A DNA stretch of 48,718 bases from Acidimicrobiaceae bacterium (GTDB lineage: Bacteria > Actinomycetota > Acidimicrobiia > Acidimicrobiales > UBA8190): positions 494 to 49,211 of the forward strand of contig PLIG01000150.1 of assembly GCA_003139255.1 (NCBI GenBank). The letters are read 5' to 3'. The notes beneath the pieces are model-generated. The model saw nothing but the letters and a program-made list of their open reading frames with translations, was not told where the DNA came from and ran no database searches. The stretch's first letter is position 1; every line of letters begins with the position of its first letter. Of this stretch, positions 1 to 8,726 are shown in pieces. The position numbers and the translations under genes are program-made.

Positions 1-3000
1 AAACGCTGCCCGCCGAACTGTGCCTTCCCACCGAGGGGCTGCTGGGTGATCATCGAGTAAGGCCCGGTCGAGCGGGCGTGGATCTTGTCGTCGACGAGGT
101 GAGCCAGCTTCAGGATGTACACGTAGCCGACCGATATCGGGTTGTCGTAGCGATCACCGGTCCGGCCGTTGTACAGAGCGGTCTTGCCGTCGGGACTGAT
201 CTGGCGAGTGCCGTCGGCCGAGTCGGGACGCAATCGCTCGAAGAGACGGCGGATCGTGGGGTGCCGGCCCGCTTCGTCCTCCTCGTCCCAGTGCGCCCCG
301 TCGAAGGCCGGCGTCGCCACCCAAACGGCGGGTTCGGTGCGCGGGTGGGTCTTGGCGCGGCCATCATGCCCATCGCGGGCAGCGCCGTTCGCAGATCGAT
401 CGCCGGCTACGGAGGCGGCGATCGCGTCGCCCGGGGCAGAGGAGGCGCTCGTCCCGTCCCCGTCCCAGCCCCAGCGTGCCGCGTAGCCCAGGTGTGACTC
501 GAGCACCTGGCCCACGTTCATCCGGCTGGGAACACCCAGCGGGTTCAAGATGATGTCGACGGGGGTGCCATCCGCGAGGAAGGGCATGTCCTCTATGGGC
601 AGGATCTTCGAGATCACACCCTTGTTCCCGTGACGGCCGGCCAGCTTGTCGCCTTCGGAGATCTTTCGCTTCTGGGCCACGTACACCCGGACGAGCTGGT
701 TGACCCCGGGAGGAAGCTCGTGGGAATCCTCCCGGGAGAAGACCCGCACGTCGATCACCTTCCCGGACTCGCCGTGGGGCACCTTCAACGAGGTGTCGCG
801 CACCTCGCGCGCCTTTTCGCCGAAGATCGCCCGAAGGAGGCGCTCCTCGGGGGTCTGCTCGGTCTCGCCCTTGGGGGTGACCTTGCCTACGAGCACGTCC
901 CCGGCGTCGACCTCCGCTCCGATGCGGATGATCCCGCGCTCGTCGAGGTCCCCGAGGATCTCCTCGGAGAGGTTGGGTATGTCGCGGGTGATCTCCTCGG
1001 CACCGAGCTTGGTGTCCCGGGCATCGACCTCGTGCTCCTCGATGTGGATGGACGTGAGCACGTCGTCTCGCACCAGGCGCTCGGAGATGATGATGGCGTC
1101 CTCGAAGTTGTAACCCTCCCAGGGCATGAACGCGACCAGCAGATTCTTGCCCAGAGCCAACTCCCCGTTGTGGGTTGCGGGCCCGTCGGCGAGTACGTCG
1201 CCGGTCGAAACCTTCTGGCCTTCGTCTACGACGACCTTCTGGTTGATCGAAGTGTTCTGGTTTGACCGGCGGAACCTGGCCAGCGTGTAGCGCTTGCGCC
1301 GGAGATCCTGACCCAGGCGGTCGCGCTGGTTCGCGCGGTACTCGACGGTCACGTTGTCGCCCGACACCTCGGTCACCGTCCCCTCGCCCTCTGCCAAGAG
1401 AACGTCTCCAGCGTCGCGTGCCGCGCGTGCCTCCACGCCCGTGCCGATGTAGGGAGCCTCGGGAACGACCAGTGGCACCGCCTGCTTCTGCATGTTGGCA
1501 CCCATAAGGGCCCGGTTGGCATCGTCGTGCTCGACAAAGGGGATGAGGGCCGTCGACACCGAGACGATCTGCTTCGGCGAGATGTCCATCAGGTCGACCT
1601 CGGCCGGGGGCACGAAGTCGATCTCGCTCGTGGTCCCGTACGAGGTTGACGTGGCGCCCACGCGAACCCCCGCCCCCTGGGGGCCGCGCCTGACGAGCAC
1701 CCGGTCAACGACGAATCGGTTGTGCTCGTCGAGCTTGGCGTTGGCCTGGGCTATGACGTGCTCCTCTTCCTCGTCGGCAGCCAGGTACACGATCTCGTCA
1801 CTCACCCGACCATCGACCACACGGCGGTAAGGGGTCTCGATGAACCCGTACTCGTTGACCCGGGCGTAGGTGGCCAGCGCCCCGATCAGGCCGATGTTCG
1901 GTCCCTCGGGCGTCTCGATCGGGCACATGCGCCCGTAGTGCGAGCTGTGCACGTCACGCACCTCGAAACCGGCGCGCTCGCGCGAGAGTCCGCCCGGACC
2001 GAGCGCCGAAAGGCGCCGCTTGTGGGCCAGGCCCGAGAGCGGGTTGTTCTGGTCCATGAACTGGCTCAGCTGGCTGGTCCCGAAGAACTCTTTGATGGCA
2101 GCGACCACCGGCCGGATGTTGATGAGGGTCTGGGGCGTGATCGCCTCGACATCCTGGGTGGTCATGCGTTCGCGCACGACCCTTTCCATCCTGCTCAGCC
2201 CCACACGCACCTGGTTCTGGATCAGCTCGCCCACAGACCTGATGCGCCGGTTCGCAAAGTGGTCCTGGTCGTCGATGCGATACCCTGCCCCGCCGTCCGC
2301 CAGGTGGAGCATGTACGTGGCGGTTGCCAAGATCTCCGATGGGCTCAGCACACCCTGGTCGGGAGCCGGACGCTCGAGGTCGACGTCGAGCAGCTCACAG
2401 ACGCGCTCGATCTCCGGACCGAGCTTGCGCTTGAGCTTGTAACGGCCGACCCGGGTCAGGTCGTAGCGCTTCGGGTTGAAGAAGGCGTTCTCGAAGTAGC
2501 CGCGCGCTGCCTCCGCCGAGAGCGGCTCTCCCGGGCGCGCCCGCTTGTAGATCTCGAGCAGCGCCTCCTCACGGGTCGGAGCAAGGTCTCGTTCACGCTC
2601 CCACTGACCCTCGAGGAAGTCGAAGTGCCGTACGAAGCGGGCCAGGAAGCCTTCGTCCTCGTAACCGAGCGCCCGCAGCAGGACGAACAGTGACAAACGT
2701 CGTTTGCGAGCCACGCGCGCTCCGGCCGTGACGTCCTTCGACGGCTTGGCCTCGACGTCCAGCTCGATCCACTCGCCCCGGTAGGGATGGATCGTGCCGG
2801 TGACGATCGTCTTCGGGTCGCGGCCCGGTTGAAAGATGACACCCGGGGACCGCACCAGTTGGCTCACCACCACACGCTCGGTACCGTTGATGATGAACGT
2901 GCCCTTGTCCGTCATCATCGGGAAATCCCCCATGAAGACGGTCTGTTCCTTGATCTCACCGGTCTGCGCGTTCATGAAGCGTGCCCGCACGAAGACGGGC

Positions 3001-3272
3001 GCGGAGTAGATCATGTCCTTCTCTTTGCACTCCGCCTCGGAGAACTTCGGGGACGGCCGGAGGTCGGGATCGGTCGGATCGAACTCCAGCTCCAGGCTCA
3101 GCTGGCCGGTAAAGTCCTCGATGGGGCTGATGTCGGCGAACGCCTCAGCCAATCCCTTCTCGAGGAACCAGCGGAAGGAGTCCCGCTGGATCGCAACGAG
3201 GTCCGGCAGGGGCATGACCTCGTCGAGGTTGGCGAAACTGAAACGTCCCGGGCTTTTTGACCGTGCAGGCAA
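1..3272 (-). CDS. rpoB: RNA polymerase beta subunit (3' end outside window)
   Basis: This is the catalytic beta subunit of RNA polymerase. The reading frame is open from a TTG start at 3272, which has a GGAGGAAG ribosome binding site just upstream, to the left edge, giving 1090 codons. The frame starts with [20 protein letters not shown] and passes through the rifampicin-binding region near 1965-2090 ([13 protein letters not shown], then [12 protein letters not shown]), where the usual Asp, His and Ser are present, so no resistance substitution is seen. It ends at the conserved [20 protein letters not shown] region. About 60-100 C-terminal residues are therefore missing beyond the edge. Between the LGWAA-type motif and ATPAFDGA there is a variable linker, as in mycobacterial RpoB. 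The gene lies downstream of rplL but has its own likely promoter and a long leader. Identification is certain; the TTG start is well supported. Confidence 0.97.
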   Translation of the reverse strand, partial: MPARSKSPGRFSFANLDEVMPLPDLVAIQRDSFRWFLEKGLAEAFADISPIEDFTGQLSLELEFDPTDPDLRPSPKFSEAECKEKDMIYSAPVFVRARFMNAQTGEIKEQTVFMGDFPMMTDKGTFIINGTERVVVSQLVRSPGVIFQPGRDPKTIVTGTIHPYRGEWIELDVEAKPSKDVTAGARVARKRRLSLFVLLRALGYEDEGFLARFVRHFDFLEGQWERERDLAPTREEALLEIYKRARPGEPLSAEAARGYFENAFFNPKRYDLTRVGRYKLKRKLGPEIERVCELLDVDLERPAPDQGVLSPSEILATATYMLHLADGGAGYRIDDQDHFANRRIRSVGELIQNQVRVGLSRMERVVRERMTTQDVEAITPQTLINIRPVVAAIKEFFGTSQLSQFMDQNNPLSGLAHKRRLSALGPGGLSRERAGFEVRDVHSSHYGRMCPIETPEGPNIGLIGALATYARVNEYGFIETPYRRVVDGRVSDEIVYLAADEEEEHVIAQANAKLDEHNRFVVDRVLVRRGPQGAGVRVGATSTSYGTTSEIDFVPPAEVDLMDISPKQIVSVSTALIPFVEHDDANRALMGANMQKQAVPLVVPEAPYIGTGVEARAARDAGDVLLAEGEGTVTEVSGDNVTVEYRANQRDRLGQDLRRKRYTLARFRRSNQNTSINQKVVVDEGQKVSTGDVLADGPATHNGELALGKNLLVAFMPWEGYNFEDAIIISERLVRDDVLTSIHIEEHEVDARDTKLGAEEITRDIPNLSEEILGDLDERGIIRIGAEVDAGDVLVGKVTPKGETEQTPEERLLRAIFGEKAREVRDTSLKVPHGESGKVIDVRVFSREDSHELPPGVNQLVRVYVAQKRKISEGDKLAGRHGNKGVISKILPIEDMPFLADGTPVDIILNPLGVPSRMNVGQVLESHLGYAARWGWDGDGTSASSAPGDAIAASVAGDRSANGAARDGHDGRAKTHPRTEPAVWVATPAFDGAHWDEEDEAGRHPTIRRLFERLRPDSADGTRQISPDGKTALYNGRTGDRYDNPISVGYVYILKLAHLVDDKIHARSTGPYSMITQQPLGGKAQFGGQR

Positions 3273-3637
3273 CGGTCTTCCTCCAAAGTGCGATGTCGGT
3301 CGGTGGGGTGTTGCGGTGAGAATCGGTGGATGGCGGTTCTGGTCGATTCGGTGGTGACGGTGCTGAGGGTGCTGCTGGGACTACGGGGTCGGGGGCCGCA
3401 CAGCGAGAGCCGGTACTGCGCGATCGCCGTCTGCCCGCACTGCTGGGTTCGGGTCATACCGTCAATCCGGCGGTGCCCGGAGCCTCACAGCAGGTCGGAC
3501 GCGTTTCGGATCGGCGTGTCTCGGTACCGGATCTGTCAGGTGGCCAAAGGGAGCGGGACCGGGCAGGTGTAGCCAGGGCGCGCGCCATTAAGCCGTCGAA
3601 TGCGGGGTGACGCGAAAAAGGGGCACGGCAACCGACT
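3273..3637 (-). promoter_or_regulatory. Long untranslated leader of rpoB
   Basis: About 360 bases separate the likely rpoB promoter from its start codon, and I see no convincing gene in them. Several short overlapping frames exist on the minus strand, but none has a ribosome binding site and a recognisable product. Long rpoB leaders occur in other actinobacteria, so this may be a site of post-transcriptional control. That is an inference. Confidence 0.5.
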
Positions 3638-3666
3638 AGTGTACGCGAAAACGCGCCAAAAAGCAA
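3638..3666 (-). promoter_or_regulatory. Likely rpoB promoter (TTGCTT-17-TACACT)
   Basis: On the minus strand a -35 box TTGCTT (3661-3666) is followed after exactly 17 bases by a -10 box TACACT (3638-3643). It is the best sigma-70-like promoter in the 486-base rplL-rpoB gap. Its -35 box lies inside the 3' arm and U tract of the terminator described separately. Confidence 0.6.
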
Positions 3667-3678
3667 CCCCTGGTTGCT
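3658..3678 (-). terminator. Intrinsic terminator after rplL
   Basis: Read on the minus strand, AGCAACC and GGTTGCT form a 7-bp stem with a 3-base loop, followed immediately by TTTTT. It lies 80 bases after the rplL stop codon. The loop is tight, so strength is uncertain and some read-through into rpoB is likely. Confidence 0.6.
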
Positions 3679-3758
3679 GCCACAGACAGACTACGGAAGT
3701 GCCCGGTCTGCGTCAACCATCTTCGAGTACGCGAGGCGCCTGACGGCACCCCCAGGGC

Positions 3759-4160
3759 TCACTTCACCTCGACGGTGGCACCGGCCTCGTCGAGCTTGGT
3801 CTTGGCCTTGTCGGCATCAGCCTTCGACACCCTCTCGAGCACCGGCTTGGGCGCCGAGTCGACCAGGTCCTTGGCCTCTTTGAGACCAAGGCTCGTCAGT
3901 GCACGGACCTCCTTGATGACCTGGATCTTCTTGTCCCCGGCGCTGGTCAGGACCACGTCGAATTCGGTCTTCTCCTCCTCGCCGGAGGCCGGCTCTGCAC
4001 CACCCCCGGCTGCCGCTGGTGAAAAAGCCATCGCAACAGGTGCCGCAGCCGTCACCCCGAAACGCTCCTCGAAATCCTTCAAGAGCTCCGAGAGCTCGAG
4101 CACGCTCAAATTGCCGATCCCGTCGAGGATCTCGTTCTTGGTCAGGGTCTTCTCAGCCAC
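3759..4160 (-). CDS. rplL: 50S ribosomal protein L7/L12
   Basis: The 133-residue product is the stalk protein of the large ribosomal subunit, which recruits translation GTPases. The N-terminal dimerisation domain ([20 protein letters not shown]), the Ala/Gly-rich hinge around residues 40-60 and the C-terminal factor-binding domain ([20 protein letters not shown], then [10 protein letters not shown]) are all present, ending in ATVEVK. The start is GTG at 4160, preceded by AAGGAGG. Frames extending further upstream would run into the rplJ gene and are not needed. The gene follows rplJ by 34 bases and is presumably cotranscribed with it from the rplJ leader promoter. Confidence 0.97.
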   Translation of the reverse strand: MAEKTLTKNEILDGIGNLSVLELSELLKDFEERFGVTAAAPVAMAFSPAAAGGGAEPASGEEEKTEFDVVLTSAGDKKIQVIKEVRALTSLGLKEAKDLVDSAPKPVLERVSKADADKAKTKLDEAGATVEVK

Positions 4161-4194
4161 CTTTGCCGTCCTCCTTGGTCTTGACCTTCTCGGT

Positions 4195-4809
4195 CTAGGC
4201 GATCTCTCCAGCGGCCGCCGCCGCCACGACGCCGCCCTCCGGAGCCTGCAAAACTGCAGGCGGTTCCTCCTGCACGGCTGGCGGCGGTCCACCGCGCTCT
4301 TCGATCAGTGCATGCACGCCGTAAGCGAAGCTGCGGGGCAGCGCCTGGAACAGGCCTGCGAGTTGTCGCAACGGGGCAGCAATGGCGGCGGCGACCCCAG
4401 CCAGCAGAACTTCGCGCGAAGGCAGATCGGCCAGGCGTGCGAGGTCCTGGGCCGAAAGGAGCCCCTCGCCGTGAAGCCCTCCTTTCACAACCAGGTTGGG
4501 GTTCACACGGCCGTAATCGCGCAGGGCCTTCGCCACGGCGGTGATCTCTCCCGAGACGAAGGCGATACCGGTAGGCCCCGACAGCAACGGGTCGAGCAGC
4601 TGGTGACGCCCACCTGCGATCGCGAACTTCACCAACGTGTTCTTGTAGACCTTGTACTCGCCGCCCGCAGCTCGAAGCGCGCGGCGAAGCTCGGCCATCT
4701 CGCTCACCGCGAGACCGCGATATTCGGTGAGGACAACAGCCGCGGCCAAGTCGAGGCGCCCACGCACCTCGTCGACCACTGCAACCTTCTCGGGCCTAGG
4801 GTTGTCCAT
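4195..4809 (-). CDS. rplJ: 50S ribosomal protein L10
   Basis: The 204-residue product anchors L7/L12 dimers to the ribosome. It starts at ATG 4809 ([15 protein letters not shown]) with GGGGAG six bases upstream. A longer frame to 4893 would cover the leader and is rejected. The L10 fold is clear: [20 protein letters not shown], then [13 protein letters not shown] and the GPTGIAFV segment, followed by a C-terminal helix that binds the stalk. The last residues are Ala-rich ([11 protein letters not shown]). In bacteria L10 with L12 represses its own mRNA by binding the leader, and the 236-base gap upstream would hold that leader. Confidence 0.97.
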   Translation of the reverse strand: MDNPRPEKVAVVDEVRGRLDLAAAVVLTEYRGLAVSEMAELRRALRAAGGEYKVYKNTLVKFAIAGGRHQLLDPLLSGPTGIAFVSGEITAVAKALRDYGRVNPNLVVKGGLHGEGLLSAQDLARLADLPSREVLLAGVAAAIAAPLRQLAGLFQALPRSFAYGVHALIEERGGPPPAVQEEPPAVLQAPEGGVVAAAAAGEIA

Positions 4810-5021
4810 CTGGCTCCCCTGCTCATCGGTGCACCTCGGTGCACCGACCGGTACGCCTCGCGGCGCAGGTGTTCTGGCCGTCACCGCGGCCACCGAGCAG
4901 GGACCGAAGACCCCGAGGTGGAACGTGGTCGTCGCCTAGTCGGGTGGGCCAGGGCCCCTTCGGCGCCAGTGGCGCAACCGGAGGTCTACGGCGACGGCTG
5001 TCTGACTCGCTACAGAGCCTA
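4810..5021 (-). promoter_or_regulatory. rplJ leader, probable L10 autoregulatory RNA, with -10 box
   Basis: The rplA-rplJ gap is about 235 bases and has no gene. On the minus strand a -10 box TAGGCT lies at 5016-5021, giving an untranslated leader of about 200 bases before rplJ. The leader is rich in local inverted repeats, for example GGTGCACCGAGGTGCACC just before the start region. This size and place match the L10 leader family. I infer the function from position and could not fold it. Confidence 0.5.
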
Positions 5022-5044
5022 CCCGACGGACCGGCGGGGACATT

Positions 5045-5761
5045 CTAGGCCGGTGTGTCCAGTTCCTCCACCTCGCGGGCCCGCGCGGGGTCGATTCGTA
5101 TGCCCGGCGACATGGTGGACGCGAGGGTGACCGAACGCAGGTAGCGACCCTTGGCAGCTGCCGGCTTCACCCGCACGAGCTCGTCTATGACCGTGTGGAA
5201 GTTGTCCAGCAGCTGCTCACGCGAGAAGGAGGCCTTGCCAATGGCGACATGGACGTTGCCGACTTTGTCAGTCCTGTACTCGACACGCCCACCTTTGAAT
5301 TCGACTACCGCCTTGCCCACATCGGTGGTGACAGTGCCCGTCTTGGGGTTGGGCATGAGGCCGCGTGGCCCGAGCACGCGCCCGAGCTTGCCCACTTGGC
5401 CCATGAGGGCGGGCGTGGCGATGGCAACGTCGAATTCGAGGTAACCGCCTTCGATCCGTGCCACCAGGTCGTCAGCACCGACAACCTCGGCCCCTGCCTC
5501 GCGAGCGGCCGCAGCATCCTCACCGGCGGCGAAAACGACGACGCGGGTGTTCCTACCGGTGCCTGCGGGAAGGCTCAAGGTCCCCCGTACGATCTGGTCC
5601 GCCTTTCGGGGGTCCACCGCCAACCGCACGGCCAGCTCGACCGTCTCGTCGAACGAGGCGCTGGCGACGTCCTTCAGAAGGTCAACGGCCTCCGCCGGTG
5701 AGTACAGCCGCTCCCGGTCGAGCCTCTCGAGCGCTGCGGCGTAAGCCTTTGCTCTGTGCAC
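5045..5761 (-). CDS. rplA: 50S ribosomal protein L1
   Basis: The 238-residue product is the L1 stalk protein. The L1 signature is present ([20 protein letters not shown]), as are the N-terminal [19 protein letters not shown] segment and the [13 protein letters not shown] region. The length is normal. The start is GTG 5761 with GAGAGGAAC upstream. The gene follows rplK by 47 bases, the standard rplK-rplA operon order. L1 often represses this operon by binding its mRNA, but I did not identify the binding site. Confidence 0.97.
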   Translation of the reverse strand: MHRAKAYAAALERLDRERLYSPAEAVDLLKDVASASFDETVELAVRLAVDPRKADQIVRGTLSLPAGTGRNTRVVVFAAGEDAAAAREAGAEVVGADDLVARIEGGYLEFDVAIATPALMGQVGKLGRVLGPRGLMPNPKTGTVTTDVGKAVVEFKGGRVEYRTDKVGNVHVAIGKASFSREQLLDNFHTVIDELVRVKPAAAKGRYLRSVTLASTMSPGIRIDPARAREVEELDTPA

Positions 5762-5808
5762 GTCGGTTCCTCTCTTCTTCTTGCCACTCGTTGCCGACGA
5801 GCTGCCAC

Positions 5809-6240
5809 TCAGCGAGTGACGGCGACACCCATCGAACGCGCCGTGCCTTCCACTTGGAGCTTGGCCGCTTCGAGGTCGTCGGTGTTCAGGTCCGGCAGCT
5901 TGACCCTCGCGATCTCGGCAACCTGGGCAGCGTTGATGCTCCCTGCCTGCTCACGGCCGGCGGTCGCGGCCCCCTTCTCCACACCGGCTGCATCTCGGAT
6001 CAGCACCGGAGTCGGAGGGGTCTTCAGGACGAAGGAGAACGAGCGGTCCTCGAAGATCGTGATCTCGACAGGAACGATCTGACCGCGCTGGCTCTCGGTC
6101 GCCGCGTTGTACTGCCGGCAGAATTCCATGGTCTGCACGCCGTGTGGTCCGAGCGCGGTACCGACCGGCGGCGCGGGCGTAGCACCCCCGGCGGGTAGCT
6201 GGATCTTCACGACTGCCAGAATCTTCTTCTTCGGCGGCAC
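5809..6240 (-). CDS. rplK: 50S ribosomal protein L11
   Basis: The 143-residue product binds 23S rRNA in the GTPase-associated centre. The N-terminal domain carries the proline-rich [20 protein letters not shown] and the [11 protein letters not shown] segment, and the C-terminal RNA-binding domain carries [18 protein letters not shown]. The start is GTG 6240, with GGAGGT 13 bases upstream. The N-terminus (MPPKKK) replaces the commoner MAKK. The gene lies 46 bases after nusG. Confidence 0.97.
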   Translation of the reverse strand: MPPKKKILAVVKIQLPAGGATPAPPVGTALGPHGVQTMEFCRQYNAATESQRGQIVPVEITIFEDRSFSFVLKTPPTPVLIRDAAGVEKGAATAGREQAGSINAAQVAEIARVKLPDLNTDDLEAAKLQVEGTARSMGVAVTR

Positions 6241-6286
6241 GGGGCGGTGACCTCCAATCGGACCTGTTAGGTCCTGTCGGACCTGC

Positions 6287-6976
6287 TTAGAGCTTTGCGA
6301 CCTGGCTGAACTCGAGCTCGACTGGGGTCTCCCGGCCGAAGATGTTGACCAGGACCTTCAGCTTGAACTGGTCCTCGTTGATCTCGTCTATCTGCCCCGA
6401 GAAGTCGGCAAATGGACCCTCGCGCACGCGCACGGTCTCGCCGACCTCGTACTCGAGCCTGGGCCGGGTCTTCTTCGCCGGCTCGGGGCCGCCTTCCACC
6501 TTCACCTGCAAGATGCTCTCCACCTCGCGCCGTGACAGCGGGGTGGGCTTCGTCCCAGGGCCGACGAACCCCGTGACCCCCGGGGTGTTGCGGATGACCG
6601 ACCACGAGTCGTCGTCGAGGTCGCAGCGGGTGAGCAGGTAGCCGGGGAACACCTTCTTCTGGACGATCACCTTCTTGCCACCCTTGAACTCGACTACGTC
6701 CTCCATGGGAATCACGACCTCGAAGATCCGGTCCTCCATGTTCATCGATGAGATTCGGCTCTCGAGATTCGACTTCACCTTGTTCTCGTAGCCAGCGTAG
6801 GTGTGCACCACGAACCATTGGCCTGGACGGTCGTAGGGGCTCTCGACGAAGACCTCGGGCTCCCCTTCGTCTTCGCCCAGTTCGTCGTCGGTCACGGTGC
6901 CCGCATCCAGTTCCTGGTCGGTCACGGTGCCCCGGGTGGGTTCGGAACCCTCGGGCTCCGTGAGCAGCTCGCTCAT
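6287..6976 (-). CDS. nusG: Transcription termination/antitermination factor NusG
   Basis: The 229-residue protein binds RNA polymerase and Rho or ribosomal protein S10. The NGN domain starts near residue 52 ([20 protein letters not shown]), with [17 protein letters not shown] and [10 protein letters not shown] further on. The C-terminal KOW domain is [20 protein letters not shown]. The first 50 residues are a non-conserved acidic tail, as in other actinobacterial NusG proteins. It contains a 10-residue tandem duplication ([10 protein letters not shown] / [10 protein letters not shown]). The start is ATG 6976, 10 bases after the secE stop, so secE and nusG form an operon. Confidence 0.97.
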   Translation of the reverse strand: MSELLTEPEGSEPTRGTVTDQELDAGTVTDDELGEDEGEPEVFVESPYDRPGQWFVVHTYAGYENKVKSNLESRISSMNMEDRIFEVVIPMEDVVEFKGGKKVIVQKKVFPGYLLTRCDLDDDSWSVIRNTPGVTGFVGPGTKPTPLSRREVESILQVKVEGGPEPAKKTRPRLEYEVGETVRVREGPFADFSGQIDEINEDQFKLKVLVNIFGRETPVELEFSQVAKL

Positions 6977-6986
6977 GACCAGCAGC

Positions 6987-7295
6987 TCACGACTTGAAGA
7001 GGAAGATCACGGCGTGCGAGAACGCGTAGTTCAGGACGAAGATCAGGGACACCAGCAGGACCAAGGTGATGAAGACCACCGTTGCCGAATTGACAACCTC
7101 GGGACGAGTGGGCCACGCCACTTGTCGCAACTCAGAGCGCACCTCGCGGGCGAACTCCACCACCCGACCGGGGGCGGACATCTCCGGTTGCGCCTGCGGG
7201 CGGGGCTTCGCAGGTGCCTGGCGCCGGGCCGCGGGAGAGCCGTCGGCCTCCACTTGGCCCTGGCGCTGCATTATGCGCTTCATCTCTCGGTTCAC
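6987..7295 (-). CDS. secE: Preprotein translocase subunit SecE
   Basis: The product is the small membrane subunit of the Sec translocon. The conserved C-terminal part is clear: the amphipathic segment [21 protein letters not shown] followed by one membrane helix ([20 protein letters not shown]). The N-terminal 45 residues are a charged, proline-rich tail. I chose GTG 7295 (102 residues), with GAAAGG about 11 bases upstream; ATG 7283 is an alternative. Frames starting further upstream would overlap tRNA-Trp and are rejected. The gene lies between tRNA-Trp and nusG, as usual in actinobacteria. Confidence 0.93.
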   Translation of the reverse strand: MNREMKRIMQRQGQVEADGSPAARRQAPAKPRPQAQPEMSAPGRVVEFAREVRSELRQVAWPTRPEVVNSATVVFITLVLLVSLIFVLNYAFSHAVIFLFKS

Positions 7296-7340
7296 TGCTT
7301 CGCACGCCTTTCGACTGCGCACCTCTTGGCGGGAAGGTAG

Positions 7341-7416
7341 TGGCAGGGCAGGAGGGACTCGAACCCCCAACCGCCGGTTTTGGAGACCGGTGCTCTACCA
7401 GTTGAGCTACTGCCCT
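7341..7416 (-). tRNA. tRNA-Trp (CCA)
   Basis: The minus strand folds into a complete cloverleaf. The acceptor stem is AGGGCAG/CTGCCCT, the anticodon loop is CTCCAAA with anticodon CCA, and the T loop is TTCGAGT. The discriminator base is G and the CCA end is encoded. It lies between rpmG and secE. Confidence 0.96.
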
Positions 7417-7583
7417 CCGGCAGCTCGGGCACCACTGCCCCCCAGCCGGCCTTCGGGGACCCAACAAAGGAGGTTACCTCGTTCCACAGGCGGACTGCGG
7501 CGCCCCCGAGCCCGGCTGAGGCCCTTTGCCAGCCGGTGGGCCGTGTCCAATGCACCTTCGGTCCGAGGGTGCGCCCCAACCCC

Positions 7584-7748
7584 CTAGCGGGTCTCTTTGT
7601 GGAGGGTGTGGCGGCGATCCCAGCGACAGTACTTGTTCATCTCGATGCGCTCCCGGTCGTTCTGCCGGTTCTTCATCGTGATGTAGTTGCGCCGTTTGCA
7701 CACCTCGCATGCCAAGGTGACCTGCACGCGCTTCTCGTTCTTCGCCAT
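7584..7748 (-). CDS. rpmG: 50S ribosomal protein L33
   Basis: This 54-residue protein of the large subunit starts at ATG 7748 with AGGAGCG upstream. It reads [20 protein letters not shown] and ends [17 protein letters not shown]. The first zinc-knuckle half CxxC is intact, but the second half has only one Cys: CRWD stands where CPxC is expected in zinc-binding L33. The protein therefore sits between the classical four-Cys form and the Cys-less form. Whether it still binds zinc, perhaps with Asp as a ligand, is unknown. Longer upstream frames would run through two tRNA genes and are rejected. Confidence 0.95.
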   Translation of the reverse strand: MAKNEKRVQVTLACEVCKRRNYITMKNRQNDRERIEMNKYCRWDRRHTLHKETR

Positions 7749-7816
7749 CGTCGCTCCTGCTCTTGCTCTGCAACATCTCGGGCGAGACGCCCCCGAGGGC
7801 TCCTCCCCACGGCTTG

Positions 7817-7889
7817 TAGCGGCGGCGGGACTCGAACCCGCGACCCCACGATTATGAGCCGTGTGCTCTACCGACTGAGCTACGCCGCC
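7817..7889 (-). tRNA. tRNA-Met (CAT)
   Basis: The minus strand gives acceptor stem GGCGGCG/CGCCGCT, D arm, anticodon stem CACGG/TCGTG with loop CTCATAA (anticodon CAT), and T arm GCGGG-TTCGAGT-CCCGC. The first acceptor pair is G-U rather than the mismatch typical of initiator tRNA, so it is most likely the elongator. The CCA end is not encoded. Confidence 0.93.
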
Positions 7890-7972
7890 GTGTTGCTGAC
7901 GCCTACGGCACCATTGTGGGACCCCACCCCCTCCAGATGGGCGAGGTCCGGCCCCACCGCTGGCCGTAGGTG

Positions 7973-8045
7973 AGCCCCCTGTCGGAATCGAACCGACGAC
8001 ACCAGCCTTACCATGGCTGTGCTCTACCGACTGAGCTAAGGGGGC
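7973..8045 (-). tRNA. tRNA-Thr (GGT)
   Basis: The minus strand folds with acceptor stem GCCCCCT/AGGGGGC, anticodon stem CAGCC/GGCTG with loop ATGGTAA (anticodon GGT), and T arm GTCGG-TTCGATT-CCGAC. CCA is not encoded. It is the first gene of the tRNA-Thr, tRNA-Met, rpmG series. Confidence 0.95.
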
Positions 8046-8071
8046 CGGCACGGCACTTGCCGCAGCGTCGC

Positions 8072-8100
8072 AGCATATCGTCCCTCGCCCACTCTGCCGA
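8072..8100 (-). promoter_or_regulatory. Likely promoter of tRNA-Thr / tRNA-Met / rpmG
   Basis: On the minus strand TCGGCA (8095-8100) is followed after 17 bases by TATGCT (8072-8077), placing transcription start about 20 bases before tRNA-Thr. The -35 match is partial. Confidence 0.5.
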
Positions 8101-8115
8101 AGCGCCGCCCGCCGG

Positions 8116-8121
8116 TACCAT
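8116..8121 (+). promoter_or_regulatory. -10 box (TACCAT) of a leaderless start
   Basis: TACCAT lies 8 bases before the ATG of the acetyltransferase gene, and no Shine-Dalgarno sequence is present. This is the spacing expected when transcription begins at the start codon. Confidence 0.5.
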
Positions 8122-8129
8122 CCCATCTC

Positions 8130-8615
8130 ATGCAGGTCCGCTTGGCGCATGCGGGCGACGCCGAGGCGATCCGTCACATCTACAACGCGGAGGTGACGGA
8201 ATCGACGGTCACCTTCGATCTTGAGCCGCGCACCGCACGCGCCCAGCGTGCTTGGGTCGCTCGACATCAGGGCGTGCACCCGGCGCTCGTTGCCGTGGAG
8301 GATCCCGAGGTGTGCGGTTTCGGCTCGCTCTCGCCGTTTCACGACCGTGCGGCCTATGCCACAACGGTGGAGGACTCGGTCTACGTCGAAGGGGACTGGC
8401 GCGGTCTCGGCGTGGGCCGCCTGCTGCTCGAGGAGCTGGTGCGCCTGGCGACCGACCAGGGCTTCCACACTGTGATCGCCAGAACCACCACTGGCAACAT
8501 CCCCTCCATTGCCCTCCACCAGACCTGCGGATTCACTCTCGTGGGCATCGAGCGTGAAGTCGGCCGCAAATTCGGTCGGTGGCTCGACGTTGCCATCCTC
8601 CAGCGGATGCTTTGA
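8130..8615 (+). CDS. GNAT-family N-acetyltransferase (phosphinothricin acetyltransferase/MnaT-like)
   Basis: The 161-residue protein has the GNAT fold. It starts [20 protein letters not shown], typical of the PAT/MnaT branch, which acetylates amino-acid analogues such as methionine sulfoximine or phosphinothricin. The acetyl-CoA-binding motif A is [20 protein letters not shown], and the C-terminal part has [20 protein letters not shown], also typical of this branch. The start is ATG 8130; transcription is probably leaderless. It is divergent from the tRNA-Thr gene and convergent with mptB. The exact substrate cannot be told from sequence. Confidence 0.85.
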   Translation: MQVRLAHAGDAEAIRHIYNAEVTESTVTFDLEPRTARAQRAWVARHQGVHPALVAVEDPEVCGFGSLSPFHDRAAYATTVEDSVYVEGDWRGLGVGRLLLEELVRLATDQGFHTVIARTTTGNIPSIALHQTCGFTLVGIEREVGRKFGRWLDVAILQRML

Positions 8616-8726
8616 GAGGCGTCCCGAACCGATCCGACCGGCGTAACACCTTCGTGCCTGCAGGCAGATCAACCGACGGCTCTTGCCGTGCGCCGGCGGC
8701 CACTTACCTCGATTCCGGACATCCTC

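Noticed and set aside
630-2693. Long plus-strand open frames opposite rpoB
   Set aside because: They are mirror frames of the GC-rich rpoB gene with no motif or ribosome binding site; rpoB itself is conserved throughout on the minus strand.
3098-3666. Short minus-strand ORFs in the rplL-rpoB gap
   Set aside because: They overlap each other, one runs into the rpoB start in another frame, and none has a ribosome binding site or recognisable domain. A leader peptide starting at a TTG near the -10 box is possible but too weak to claim.
7584-8672. A 362-residue frame ending as rpmG
   Set aside because: Its first 300 codons run through tRNA-Met and tRNA-Thr and antisense to the acetyltransferase; only the last 54 codons are a real gene.
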